DNA from: Fen-1135 sp963705275
GTDB lineage: Bacteria > Desulfobacterota > Syntrophia > Syntrophales > UBA2185
Direction of reading: 5' to 3'
Length of the DNA: 64,000 bases
Assembly: GCA_963705275.1 (NCBI GenBank)
Contig: OY970063.1
Span: forward strand, 1,550,001 to 1,614,000
The stretch's first letter is position 1. Each line of letters starts with the position of its first letter. Positions 36,070 through 44,683 of this stretch are shown in pieces. The translations under genes and the position numbers were made by a program. Below the pieces are notes generated by a model. It searched no databases, was not told the origin of the DNA, and worked only from the letters and a program-made list of their open reading frames with translations.

Positions 36070-37533
36070 ATGGACAATTTTGATTACGATCTCGGAATCA
36101 TCGGCGGGGGTGCAGCGGGACTGACAGCCGCGGCTGGGGGCGCTCAGTTTGGCGCCAAGACGATACTGATTGAGAAATCAGACAGACTCGGCGGGGATTG
36201 CCTCCATTACGGCTGCGTCCCTTCAAAAACGCTTATCAGAACTGCCGGCGTGTGGTCCCTTGCGAGAAGGTCTCAAGAATTCGGGTTGCCGGCGCTCTCC
36301 ATTCCCCCTGTAAATCTTGCATCTGTTATGAGCCGCGTGAGAGATGTCATCGCCAGGATCCAACAGCATGACTCCGTGGAGAGATTCTGCGGTCTGGGCG
36401 CGGAGACCCGCTTTGGCCAGCCCGTCTTTGAGGATGATCACACAGTTATGCTGGAAGGAGAACGGATCGCCGCAAAGAACTGGATCATCGCGACAGGCTC
36501 AAGCCCTGTGGTTCCCCCTGTAGAAGGCCTCGCCAGTGTCCCTTTCTGGACGAACGAAACTGTTTTTTCTCAGGAAACACTCCCTTCCCGTCTGATCGTT
36601 CTGGGTGGCGGACCCATCGGACTGGAAATAGCCCAGGCCTTTGGACGTCTGGGATCACAGGTAATCATCGTCGAATTCCTGGACCAGATCCTGGGGCCCG
36701 AGGATGCGGACATGGCCGCGGTTCTGAAAACGCGGCTAGAAACAGAAGGATTGGAGATATACACAGGGACAAAGGCGGTTCGGGCGCAATCCCGCGGTTC
36801 AAAGATTATATTGACTACTGCTCCCGCAAACGGTGCGGGGGAAGAGAGGATCATTGAAGGGGACGCAATCGTCGTGGCAACGGGCCGGGCGGCTAATGTG
36901 GGCGGCTTGGGCCTTGAAACGGCCGGTGTCGCGTTTACTGCACGGGGCATTCCGACGGACGCACGGATGAGGACCAATATTCACCACATATATGCTTGCG
37001 GCGATGTAAATGGTCAGTTGCCCTTCACCCATGTTGCGGGATATGAGGCCGGCATCGCCCTGACCAATTCAGTTCTCCACCTCCCCCGCAGGGCGGATTA
37101 CGGCCGGATTGGATGGTGCACCTATACAGACCCGGAAGTGGCCAGCGTCGGGCTCAACGAGAAACGCGCACGGAAGGAGGGGATGGATTATCAGATCATA
37201 GAAGAATTTTTCGTGGAGAATGACCGCGCCCTTGCTGAGGGGGAGACTCTGGGCAAGATCAAGATTCTTCTGAACCCCAAGGGAAAGCTCCTGGGCTGTC
37301 AGATCATCGGCAGCCATGCCGGGGAACTCATCCATGAATGGGTCATTGCCATGGCAGGCGCTGTTAAGCTCTCCACCATCGCCGGCGCCGTCCATATTTA
37401 TCCGACCTTGTCGGAGATTTCCAAGCGCGCTGCCGGGCAGTTCTTTTCCGGCAAGATTTTCAGCGACACGACGAAAAAAATCCTTCGCTTCCTCTTCAGT
37501 CTCAAAGGGAGGGCCTGCACTCCGCAGTCCTGA
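36070..37533 (+). CDS. FAD-dependent pyridine nucleotide-disulfide oxidoreductase (mercuric reductase/LPD-like)
   Basis: The 487-residue protein has the FAD motif IIGGGAAGLTAA, redox disulfide GGDCLHYGCVPSKT (Cys44, Cys49), NAD motif VLGGGPIGLEIA, VATGRAANVG, YACGDVNGQLPFTHVA and a C-terminal dimer domain ending HIYPTLSEISKRAA with the His/Glu pair. There is no N-terminal HMA domain and no C-terminal vicinal Cys pair, so it is unlikely to be true MerA despite the MerA-like sequence. It is third in the ArsS-TVP38 operon, 35 bases behind TVP38. It probably supplies reducing power for that pathway. AGGAGG precedes the ATG. Confidence 0.87.
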   Translation: MDNFDYDLGIIGGGAAGLTAAAGGAQFGAKTILIEKSDRLGGDCLHYGCVPSKTLIRTAGVWSLARRSQEFGLPALSIPPVNLASVMSRVRDVIARIQQHDSVERFCGLGAETRFGQPVFEDDHTVMLEGERIAAKNWIIATGSSPVVPPVEGLASVPFWTNETVFSQETLPSRLIVLGGGPIGLEIAQAFGRLGSQVIIVEFLDQILGPEDADMAAVLKTRLETEGLEIYTGTKAVRAQSRGSKIILTTAPANGAGEERIIEGDAIVVATGRAANVGGLGLETAGVAFTARGIPTDARMRTNIHHIYACGDVNGQLPFTHVAGYEAGIALTNSVLHLPRRADYGRIGWCTYTDPEVASVGLNEKRARKEGMDYQIIEEFFVENDRALAEGETLGKIKILLNPKGKLLGCQIIGSHAGELIHEWVIAMAGAVKLSTIAGAVHIYPTLSEISKRAAGQFFSGKIFSDTTKKILRFLFSLKGRACTPQS

Positions 37534-37733
37534 ACTGCCATCTTTCAGCATAATTCACTTGCCAGCGCCCGGCCGCTGAGAGCCCGTAATCGGCGGCCAA
37601 CAAGATTCTCCGTGCGGATAAAATATTGACCATATAGCTTAAGAGTGTTACAGATCGCCCGAAATAGAATGGCGCAAGGCCTTTCCGCTTCAGTAATTCC
37701 CCGCGAGTGGGCTGATTATCCGGGTACAACACG

Positions 37734-38349
37734 ATGCAGAAATTGTTTCTTTTTGATTTTGACGGTGTCCTCGTCGATTCGCTCGCCGTATACGAGCGAA
37801 GGGTGAGACTTTGCCTGGAAAAAATCGGGCAATCCCGCCGTTCAGAGCCGGGATGATTTCCTTGCCTTGTTTGAAGATAACTTTTATGAGGGCATTGTAA
37901 AAAAGGGTATAGACCTCGCGGCATTTATGAATGCATCGAAATCCATCCCCACTGAGGACGACCGCGATCAGATGGCGCCGTTTGAGCCGCTCTTACCCGT
38001 CCTCATGGAAATGAAAAAGGACAATATTCTCGCCGTTATCTCCTCAAATGTGTCGAGGGTGATTAATGACATACTTTCCAAGCATGGATTCGATGGCTGT
38101 TTCAGAGATGTTCTGGGAGCCGACTTCGGTTACAGCAAGATTGAAAAAATCCACCATGCCATGGATTCTTTTCAGGTGGGAAAGGATAAGACATATTACA
38201 TTGGAGATACGACGGGAGACATAAAAGAGGCGCGGCTGGCAGGGGTGAAGACAGTCGCCGTGACCTGGGGCTGGCACTCCAAAGAAAAACTCGAAACGGT
38301 CAGGCCTGATTATCTCATTGAAGCTGTCGATGGCTTGCTCATGATTTGA
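37734..38349 (+). CDS. HAD-superfamily phosphatase, interrupted by a 1-nt insertion
   Basis: The first 35 or so codons from ATG 37734 read QKLFLFDFDGVLVDSLAVYE, the HAD nucleophile motif DFDGV. They then run into a stop at 37853. The rest lies in another frame: SRDDFLALFEDNF, AVISSNVSRVINDIL (motif II), KIEKIHHAM and YIGDTTGDIKEARLAGVKTVAVTWG (motif IV). Removing one G from the GGG at 37827-37829 gives KIGNPAVQSRDDF and restores a ~204-residue phosphoglycolate-phosphatase-like HAD protein. It hydrolyses a small phosphate ester, substrate unknown. Confidence 0.8.
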
Positions 38350-38380
38350 TTGCAGACAGGCCCGGAAGTATTTCCATTTG

Positions 38381-38408
38381 GTCATTGCGAACGCAGTGAA
38401 CCAATGAC
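38381..38408. repeat. Short inverted repeat of dispersed-repeat type
   Basis: GTCATTG (38381-38387) and CAATGAC (38402-38408) flank CGAACGCAGTGAAC between two convergent genes. This sequence resembles the GTCATTGCGA...AATGAC elements scattered through many anaerobe genomes. Only one full copy is visible here. Confidence 0.45.
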
Positions 38409-38424
38409 AGAGAAAATAATAGTC

Positions 38425-38916
38425 TTACAGATCATAAAGGGTTTCATCAATCCTGGGTCTTGGTTTGCTGACCCCTTTTTTCCGTTTCTCCCCGAAGATA
38501 AAAGGATCCTCGCCTTCCAGTATATCCCCCATCTCGGCTTCGATTTTTTCAGGGTCTTCCCCTCTTTCCATGCGGCTCAGGGCCTCTTCCATGCCCGGCC
38601 CCAGATTCATTCCGGTGGCATCGGAGAGTTTCCTCATCAGCATTGCCGCCTGACGGGGATCGTCTTCATTAATCTTGTCCGCTTCACCGGCCAACATCGC
38701 CATTGCCTTTTCCATTTTCGCTTCATCTATGGGAGGCATACCTTCATCGGCCGCCTCATCTTTTCTCCCGGAGCCCCTGGCAAAAATCGACATCTGTCTC
38801 TTTAATTTTACTCTTTTACATTTCGGACAGTTCGGGACCTTGTCGGTGTTTATGGTTTTCGAGAAAAAGCTATAGATCGTATTGCACCTGCGGCAGTAAA
38901 ACTCATAGATCGGCAT
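38425..38916 (-). CDS. FmdB-type zinc-ribbon protein
   Basis: The 163-residue protein opens MPIYEFYCRRCNTIYSFF and continues to NCPKCKRVKLKRQMS, a CxxC-CxxC zinc ribbon of the FmdB/CxxC_CXXC_SSSS family. The rest is a Met- and acid-rich helical tail (KMEKAMAMLAGEADKI, GMEEALSRMERGEDPEKI). The family is usually called a regulatory protein, but its function is not established. It is convergent with the HAD gene and marks the left flank of the A+T-rich block. Confidence 0.8.
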   Translation of the reverse strand: MPIYEFYCRRCNTIYSFFSKTINTDKVPNCPKCKRVKLKRQMSIFARGSGRKDEAADEGMPPIDEAKMEKAMAMLAGEADKINEDDPRQAAMLMRKLSDATGMNLGPGMEEALSRMERGEDPEKIEAEMGDILEGEDPFIFGEKRKKGVSKPRPRIDETLYDL

Positions 38917-38960
38917 TGCAACTTACCTCTAAAAAAATCTCTCTCTAATAGTTTAATAAT

Positions 38961-38973
38961 GGTTCATCCGGTT
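38961..38973. repeat. Left copy of a 13-nt inverted repeat flanking the A+T-rich block
   Basis: GGTTCATCCGGTT is the exact reverse complement of AACCGGATGAACC at 42703-42715. The two copies sit where base composition changes, on either side of five unusual genes. Confidence 0.4.
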
Positions 38974-39026
38974 CATGCGTACTTATGATCTGATAATATT
39001 GAATCTAACCTTGACTGACTTACCTG

Positions 39027-39815
39027 CTAATGCGCCGTGCCGTGGTCGACTGCCAATATTTTCCCTGTTTCAATCTCAATAAGACGAGCGTTGAAAAGGT
39101 CGTCTTGACCAAATCTACTTGGAAATCGAGAATAAGAAATATCCACTATATGAGTTGCCCCCGTCATTTCGCCAATCTTTGCTCTTAATTTATCGGAAAC
39201 AAAGCCCGACATGCCAAACTGAAATTCATGTAAAATCTGTTTTAATCTTGCTCGGTCTACTATAGACAGGTTCGGGAACCCACTTTCATCAGACATTTTC
39301 AGCAAACCCCTTTCATAAGCAGACTGCAAATTACTCCGCATCGAATCTTCCCAATCCGCTGGCACATTGCGAAATGAATTTTTCACCTCACTAACAATTA
39401 TTGCTACAGTCACTTTATTGTTTTCCAATAAAAGATTTATAATCTTCATTGCTGTTGGTAGCACTTTAATTACTTTCGGCTTAATATCAAATTTGATTTG
39501 CTGTCCATTGCGATTAATTACCAATAATACGTTATCACCAAGTTGCTTATTATTCATCAGAGATACAAATTCATTGTTAGCTGTAATTGTTCTTCCGTCA
39601 ATGGAGACAATAATATCTCCCCGTTTGACACCTGCATCTGCTGCAGGTGATTCCTTCTGGAAGTCTTTAACAACCAATTCATTACTTATTGTATACGTCA
39701 TTACCCCTAATCTCACTACCTCAACAGTATTATACTCGGGCTTTCGCAGAGAGCCTAACATAGCACAACCAGAAAGCAGGATTATGCCCAAAATAATAAT
39801 AGTTATTCTTCGCAT
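39027..39815 (-). CDS. PDZ-domain lipoprotein with CsgG-like domain
   Basis: The protein has a lipobox LLSGC (Cys17 from ATG 39815). A PDZ domain spans about residues 35-110 (VKDFQKESPAADAGVKRGDIIVSIDG). A CsgG/LpoB-like domain spans about 115-262 (VTVAIIVSEVKN, LSIVDRARLKQILHE, AKIGEMTGATHIVDI). CsgG-type domains make outer-membrane secretion channels or bind envelope enzymes; a PDZ in front of one is uncommon. AGGAG lies 8 bases before the ATG. The gene is A+T-rich compared with its neighbours outside the block. Function is unknown; an envelope scaffold or secretion role is an inference. Confidence 0.7.
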   Translation of the reverse strand: MRRITIIILGIILLSGCAMLGSLRKPEYNTVEVVRLGVMTYTISNELVVKDFQKESPAADAGVKRGDIIVSIDGRTITANNEFVSLMNNKQLGDNVLLVINRNGQQIKFDIKPKVIKVLPTAMKIINLLLENNKVTVAIIVSEVKNSFRNVPADWEDSMRSNLQSAYERGLLKMSDESGFPNLSIVDRARLKQILHEFQFGMSGFVSDKLRAKIGEMTGATHIVDISYSRFPSRFGQDDLFNARLIEIETGKILAVDHGTAH

Positions 39816-40138
39816 AGCATCTTCTCCTATCAAGCCAAATTTCTCACATAATGTGCTGTATCGCGAGTTACAGTAGGACAGTGTGGTTCAGCCAATTCCA
39901 AACAAAAAACCCCGCTATTCTCAGAAACGGGGTTTCATTAATCAGACCATATTACCCTGACACAAGGTTAAAGGGTTTATGAATTTTAATCTATTATATT
40001 ACACATGCGTTTTTTAAGTATCACGAGTTACATTGGAAGTCTACTATGAATAGAAAAACCGGATTTGTTGGACTTAAATGTTGACTTAATTTCTACAGTA
40101 TCTGCCTCATTTTTTGTGGTCTGCCCAGCACCTCTTTG
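39816..40138. other. A+T-rich intergenic region with one terminator
   Basis: Apart from the hairpin at 39903-39937, I see no gene or clear regulatory site in these 323 bases. Confidence 0.45.
39903..39937 (-). terminator. Rho-independent terminator downstream of the Nif11 gene pair
   Basis: On the minus strand AAACCCCG and CGGGGTTT form a perfect stem around a 13-base loop, followed by TTTG. The plus strand also ends in a short T run, so it may act in both directions. Confidence 0.75.
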
Positions 40139-40543
40139 TTAATCATCGCCCCGTTCCGAAATTTTTTGCACCGCTCTTATCACCTCTTCTTTCCATATAG
40201 CAAAAAACTTATATGCATTTTTCCTCAGACGTGGGTCTTCTTTCGAGAGCTCCTCCGTTTCATCTGACACGGTTATTAGCAATAGTTTAAGATAGTCAAG
40301 CCAATCACCTATGCCGAGAGTAAAAAACGATGGTAACTGTTCAAGAAGTCTTCTCGTATAAGTATGCTTCAGATTTTCAATGAACTCTTTGTGTAACGTA
40401 TTAGGAGTAGCCTGCAAATGACTATTGAGAATTTCAATTGCGTCCTCGAAATCACGTGTTCTTTTTGAATGATCGTCGGACTTCTCGAAAGATTTGAGAA
40501 GTTCAACAGCTTTTGCTAAGTCCGCAGGTATATTTCGGATCAC
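40139..40543 (-). CDS. Hypothetical helical protein, partner of the Nif11-domain gene
   Basis: I do not recognise this ~134-residue protein. It is almost entirely helical, with NIPADLAKAVELLKSFEKS, a Leu-rich middle and a Lys-rich C-terminal helix. GTG 40543 is chosen because AAAGGAAG lies 7 bases upstream; a longer frame would overlap the preceding stop. It begins 19 bases after the Nif11-domain gene on the same strand, so the two are probably made together. There is no signal peptide or membrane helix. Confidence 0.55.
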   Translation of the reverse strand: MIRNIPADLAKAVELLKSFEKSDDHSKRTRDFEDAIEILNSHLQATPNTLHKEFIENLKHTYTRRLLEQLPSFFTLGIGDWLDYLKLLLITVSDETEELSKEDPRLRKNAYKFFAIWKEEVIRAVQKISERGDD

Positions 40544-40562
40544 GTTCCAACTTCCTTTCGGT

Positions 40563-41351
40563 TTAAGAAAATGTTTTTTTAATAAAAGCGTTTGCATTTG
40601 TGGAGATTTCTGTAGCCCCTAATGTCGTGAAAAATATGAATGTGAAATTGACACCACTTTTCTTAAAAGTTTCAATCTTGTCTGCATAGACGGAATAGAC
40701 TTGCGGATACCATTTTGAGGTTAAAAAAAACACTGTCTTGCATTGGTCGTAACATTTTTCAAGGTGATCAACCATTTCCGAAAATCGCTTGTCTATGTTA
40801 TCCTCATCAAAGCACCAGACCAATAATTTAGGATAACAGGGTTGTGTGCAATTACTTGGTATATAATTAACTTTAGGCCAAAAGAGCTGTGGCTCTTTAA
40901 TATAGAGTGGATAAATAATATCTTCTGCCTTCCAACGAGTTCCGCATTCAGACTCTAATAGATGATATAAAATATTTCTCAATGTCGTTGATAAAGGGCT
41001 GGTTGATGAGTAATAAAACTCACTGTCCTCCAATACAAGATCAGGATTCTTAGAGAGTTCTTGAAACCACTCGTCAGATTGCTCTTGATATTGCTTTTCG
41101 TGATTCTGCAAAATATAATCAATATCATCTATCAGCCTTATCGATTTTCGTTCGTCCGTTACATTTCCAATTTGCGGTGTACCAAAAGTTTCTTGAATAG
41201 CCGCATTTATTTCCTCCTCCGTGAATGTGTATCCATAATTATTTGCAAGAAACATCGCTTCTTCTCCATTCGTTACAAATCTGATTTGCAGTTGAATAAT
41301 CGGATTATCAAATATCTCATCAATGAAGTTCTTTGCGTGTTCAATTGACAT
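40563..41351 (-). CDS. Large protein with N-terminal Nif11-like leader domain
   Basis: The first ~55 residues match the Nif11-like domain seen as leader peptide in nitrile hydratase-like and nif11-class ribosomal peptide precursors: MSIEHAKNFIDEIF, then GEEAMFLANNYGYTFTEEEINAAI. In precursors this domain is followed by a GG-type cleavage site and a short core. Here ~200 more residues follow, with strands such as KLLVWCFDED and KTVFFLTSKWYP and six cysteines, but no recognised family and no double-Gly site. So it is not a simple precursor. GAAGGAG lies 7 bases before the ATG. No maturase or peptidase-transporter is adjacent. Confidence 0.65.
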   Translation of the reverse strand: MSIEHAKNFIDEIFDNPIIQLQIRFVTNGEEAMFLANNYGYTFTEEEINAAIQETFGTPQIGNVTDERKSIRLIDDIDYILQNHEKQYQEQSDEWFQELSKNPDLVLEDSEFYYSSTSPLSTTLRNILYHLLESECGTRWKAEDIIYPLYIKEPQLFWPKVNYIPSNCTQPCYPKLLVWCFDEDNIDKRFSEMVDHLEKCYDQCKTVFFLTSKWYPQVYSVYADKIETFKKSGVNFTFIFFTTLGATEISTNANAFIKKTFS

Positions 41352-41424
41352 GGTTTTTCTCCTTCTTGACCCGTGTTTCAGCTTACCTATTGTTCTATGC
41401 GTAAATCATCATTTTTTATGAATA

Positions 41425-41844
41425 CTAATCTTTCTTAACAAAGCCCAACCAGATCAACCAGATAATAAATTCTAAGAATAAAACATTAATTATCAGATCA
41501 CTGATATTGAGCGATATTCCTGTGCCAATATCGAACTTTATGTTGTTTAAACATGATAGATATATTATTGAAATGGTTGTAATATAACCTACGAGATGGA
41601 TTTTTTTTATTGAGCCAACAAGGTGTGTGAGTCTATGAAGAAAATTGCCTTTCACTGATGAGGAATCACGCTTAAAAAATGCTTTTACCACTAAGTCATC
41701 CATTCTTTGTTTATGACCGTGTTCGCCCTTGTCCTCTTTTCTGAACGATAAAAAAAATGTCATCGTTCCAAAATATAAAACTGATCCGAACATTGCCGAA
41801 AATAATAATAAGAAGATATTTTTTATTATCATTCTTAAAAGCAT
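41425..41844 (-). CDS. Hypothetical membrane protein
   Basis: The 139-residue protein has three hydrophobic segments: about residues 7-31, a middle segment near 83-98, and 113-135. A charged loop containing KEDKGEHGHKQRMDD lies between the first two. GAGGGAAAG precedes the ATG. I recognise no family. It lies 73 bases upstream of the Nif11-domain gene on the same strand and shares its A+T-rich composition. Confidence 0.55.
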   Translation of the reverse strand: MLLRMIIKNIFLLLFSAMFGSVLYFGTMTFFLSFRKEDKGEHGHKQRMDDLVVKAFFKRDSSSVKGNFLHRLTHLVGSIKKIHLVGYITTISIIYLSCLNNIKFDIGTGISLNISDLIINVLFLEFIIWLIWLGFVKKD

Positions 41845-41990
41845 AAACTTTCCCTCAAGTTTAAAATCTTATCAATTATCATCGTGAAAAATCAAATCGG
41901 CATCCATTGAACGTCAATGCCGAGGATTTTGGTCGCCCTAATCTCCACACAAATCCTAATATCCACAATCCACCTGGAAAGTATCTCGGT

Positions 41991-42356
41991 TCATTCATTG
42001 GTATTGCCATCCTGGTTCCAGGGAGGAAAGTTGAGTTTTATTTCCAATGTTAATCCAACTGCGGTCAGAGCCTCATGGATCTCTTTGAGAGATTTCCTGC
42101 CAAAGTTTTTCAAAGCAAGAAGTTCCGATTCGGATCTTTGTACCAGTTGCCCCAGCAGTTTTATACCGGCGTTGTTCAGACAATTCTGAGAGCGGTATGA
42201 GAGTTCCAATTCTTCTTCAATGAGACCCAGGAGAATTTTGTTAAGTGGGAAAGAACTTTTTGAGTTGCCTTTTACATCTGTGTTTCCACTGAATACTAAC
42301 CCTGACGAAACGGTGCGTTCATATCTGTTGTGATGCCCCATATTTGATGTCTTCAT
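41991..42356 (-). CDS. Orphan RNA polymerase alpha C-terminal-domain-like protein
   Basis: Residues about 45-105 match the alpha-CTD of RNA polymerase: ELSYRSQNCLNNAGIKLLGQL, VQRSESELLALKNFGRKSL and EIHEALTAVGLTL. These are the residues that contact UP-element DNA and activators. The polymerase-assembling N-terminal domain is absent; a short, unrelated N-terminus replaces it. It could bind promoter DNA or compete with the real alpha-CTD. ATG 42356 follows GGTGG by 6 bases. It is the first gene of the leftward A+T-rich block, 146 bases ahead of the membrane protein. Confidence 0.75.
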   Translation of the reverse strand: MKTSNMGHHNRYERTVSSGLVFSGNTDVKGNSKSSFPLNKILLGLIEEELELSYRSQNCLNNAGIKLLGQLVQRSESELLALKNFGRKSLKEIHEALTAVGLTLEIKLNFPPWNQDGNTNE

Positions 42357-42702
42357 GATTAACCACCGCATTACAATTAAACAAAACAGATGCTATACAT
42401 TATCTCGATACGAACTGATCCTGTATTAGTTTACAAACCAATCCATCTATATCTGGACGAGCATCCTTATAACTTATTATGAATGTGTTAAGATAAACAC
42501 CGGCCTTGAGGTTATGTGAGAGCCGGCATGGCGGCGATAGGGTGCTATGTTGAATAGAATTAGATTTGATTAGGTTTTATTATACAGGGAAATACGTGAT
42601 TTGTCAAATGTGACCCAAGCCTATCACGTACAAATTATTACCGCTTGAAAGAATGTATCCCTGTCAAAATCATCGGATGCTTGAGTTCAGGAAGCATGCA
42701 TC
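42357..42702. other. A+T-rich intergenic region
   Basis: This stretch holds the likely promoter region of the leftward alpha-CTD gene. I see no other gene, tRNA or strong hairpin. Confidence 0.4.
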
Positions 42703-42715
42703 AACCGGATGAACC
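42703..42715. repeat. Right copy of the 13-nt inverted repeat
   Basis: AACCGGATGAACC is the exact reverse complement of 38961-38973. It lies 33 bases from the end of the M48 gene, where A+T-rich sequence gives way to the normal composition. Confidence 0.4.
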
Positions 42716-42748
42716 TTAATCTCACCATTAAAATCAAGGGCATTTTTG

Positions 42749-44018
42749 TCATGGTTTCTTCGAATCTTTCATCGAGAGCAGGCGGGAAATCCGTTCAGTC
42801 AGCGGGGGGTGTGAATAGTAAAACCATGCGTAAAACGGGTGAGGATGGAGATTTGCGAGATTGTCTTTTGCAAGACGTTTCAGCGCGTTTATCATAGGTA
42901 TGGTAGTGCCAACGAGACTGTAACAGAAGTCATCTGCTTCTCTTTCGAATGTTCTTGTGAGCATGGCGCCGATCGGCGTCAGAAAAAAAGCAACAGGCCC
43001 AAAGAGGGCGGCAGTCAACAACAGGCCTACATAAGGAAGCTTCTCAGCAAAGCCAAATGTTTGATAGAGCGGAGACCAGTCTATGAGGCGATAGACCAGA
43101 TAGAGGAAGACGAGAGAAAATGTTTCCGTAAAAATCAGCTGCTTTATGATGTGTTTCTTTTTCCAGTGCCCTGCCTCATGGGCCAGGACGGACAGTATCT
43201 CTTCAGACGCGTGGGACTTAAGCAGGGTATCGTAAAGGACGATGCGTTTTGTCTTGCCCAGACCTGTAAAGTAGGCGTTGGTGTGCTTGCTCCTTTTCCC
43301 CGCGTCAACCTGAAAAACCCCGCTCGTTTTCAGTCCCACCTTTGCCATGAGGGCAATGATGGCTTCTTTCAATGCCTCATTATCAATGGGTTCGAATTTA
43401 TTGAAAAGTGGTGCTATCAGAACGGGATAGAGCCAAATAATGAGCATCTGGAAAGCGGAAAAGAAAAGCCAGGCCCATAGCCACCAGGTATGTTCGGCAT
43501 AATACACTAGAGCGAGCATGGCGCCTAGAAGAATCCCCGCGAGCATTGCCGTTATCAGAAGGCCCTTGACGAGATCTGTAATCCACAATCTAACAGTGAT
43601 CGTACTGAATCCATATTTCTTCTCAATCACAAATGTACTGTAGAGACTAAAAGGGATATCCAGAATGCCGCTCAACAAGGCAAGAACGCCAAAGAAAATC
43701 AGACCGGACGGGATAAAATGGAGATTCCAGGAAAGCACTATACCGACCAGCAGCGGCAGAAATCCGCTTAGAAGGACCAAGAGGGTGACTGCGTCATCGA
43801 AGAAATGCGCTACAGCGCCAAACCGCGAAGAGTCCGCCGTGTAAGCGGTCATGCGGGCGAGTGTGGCCTCGTCGATCTCCCCCTGCGAAGACCTCAGGTA
43901 CATCGTGGCCGTGACGGCGGAGATGACGGACATTCATATACGTGAGGAGCAGGCGGAATACGGAGCTTGCAGCAAATGCTAACAGGAAGACGATCAAGAG
44001 TATATTCCACTGCACCAT
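42749..44018 (-). CDS. M48 family (Ste24/CAAX-type) membrane metalloprotease, interrupted by a 1-nt insertion
   Basis: The N-terminal frame from ATG 44018 gives LLIVFLLAFAASSVFRLLL and NVRHLRRHGHDVPEVFAG. The rest lies in another frame: EIDEATLARMTAYTADSSRFG, several helices and the zinc site VLAHEAGHWKKKH, then EREADDF, the third-ligand motif. One extra base in the five-C run at 43879-43883 causes the switch; without it the join reads VFAGEIDEATL. The ~422-residue protein is full length for the Ste24-like group, which clips membrane or unfolded proteins. The break is probably a sequence error. Confidence 0.85.
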
Positions 44019-44052
44019 AGACTATTATTTTTGGGTGAACGCTAGAGAGGGG

Positions 44053-44571
44053 TTATTTTTTCTTCAGTCCTGCCAGGATTCTTTCAATTTCCCGGAGGAC
44101 TTCCTCGACTGTATTGACTGCAACAAAGTCATGATCCTCGGGGATTGTAAATGGCGGAGCGTGAAGACTTATTACGGGAGTCCCGCTGCGGATGGCAATG
44201 GCTATTTCAGAGAGGGTTCCTGCACCTCCGCTAAGGGCCACAAGGACATGAGGCGTCTTGGCATTGATGACATTTCTTGCATCATACATCCCCGTGAAGA
44301 TCGGAATATCAACAAACTCATTGGGGTATTTTTCCAGAGGGTGCTGTTTGTCATTGGGGAGAACGCCGATAACAAGCCCACCGGCCTTATTGGCCCCTTC
44401 ACAGGCAGATCTCATTACACCCGGCCCGCCGCCTGTCAGCAAAACGTAACCCCGTATGGCGAGGGCTTCTCCGAGGCGCCGGGCATCTTCCATAACCGCC
44501 GGAGACGCAACGCGGTGACTTCCCATAACACCCACGATATAAGGTTTCCTTGCAACTGAAATTTTTGACAT
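44053..44571 (-). CDS. LOG-family (TIGR00725-type) Rossmann protein
   Basis: The ~172-residue protein shows IVGVMGSHR, LLTGGGPGVMRSACEGA and ALSGGAGTLSEIAIA, the PGGxGT-type motif of LOG proteins in a slightly altered form. LOG proteins release nucleobases from nucleoside monophosphates, but this subgroup is functionally unassigned. ATG 44571 places the first Rossmann strand near the N-terminus; the longer frame adds a Phe/Trp-rich stretch with no homology. It is 34 bases upstream of the M48 gene on the same strand. Confidence 0.82.
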   Translation of the reverse strand: MSKISVARKPYIVGVMGSHRVASPAVMEDARRLGEALAIRGYVLLTGGGPGVMRSACEGANKAGGLVIGVLPNDKQHPLEKYPNEFVDIPIFTGMYDARNVINAKTPHVLVALSGGAGTLSEIAIAIRSGTPVISLHAPPFTIPEDHDFVAVNTVEEVLREIERILAGLKKK

Positions 44572-44683
44572 CCAAAGTTCTTTAGCAAATGAAGCCTTCA
44601 ACCACAAGAAAAATATAAACCGCCACGTTGACAGGAAATGGAAAACATGCTGATATGCGCGCGGCAAGGAGGGCCGAAGACCG

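Noticed and set aside
36070..37533. Mercuric reductase MerA
   Set aside because: The sequence is MerA/LPD-like, but the N-terminal HMA domain and the C-terminal vicinal Cys pair are absent, and the operon is of ArsS type.
37851..37853. TGA in the HAD gene as a selenocysteine codon
   Set aside because: The rest of the HAD domain is in another frame. Removing one G upstream restores it.
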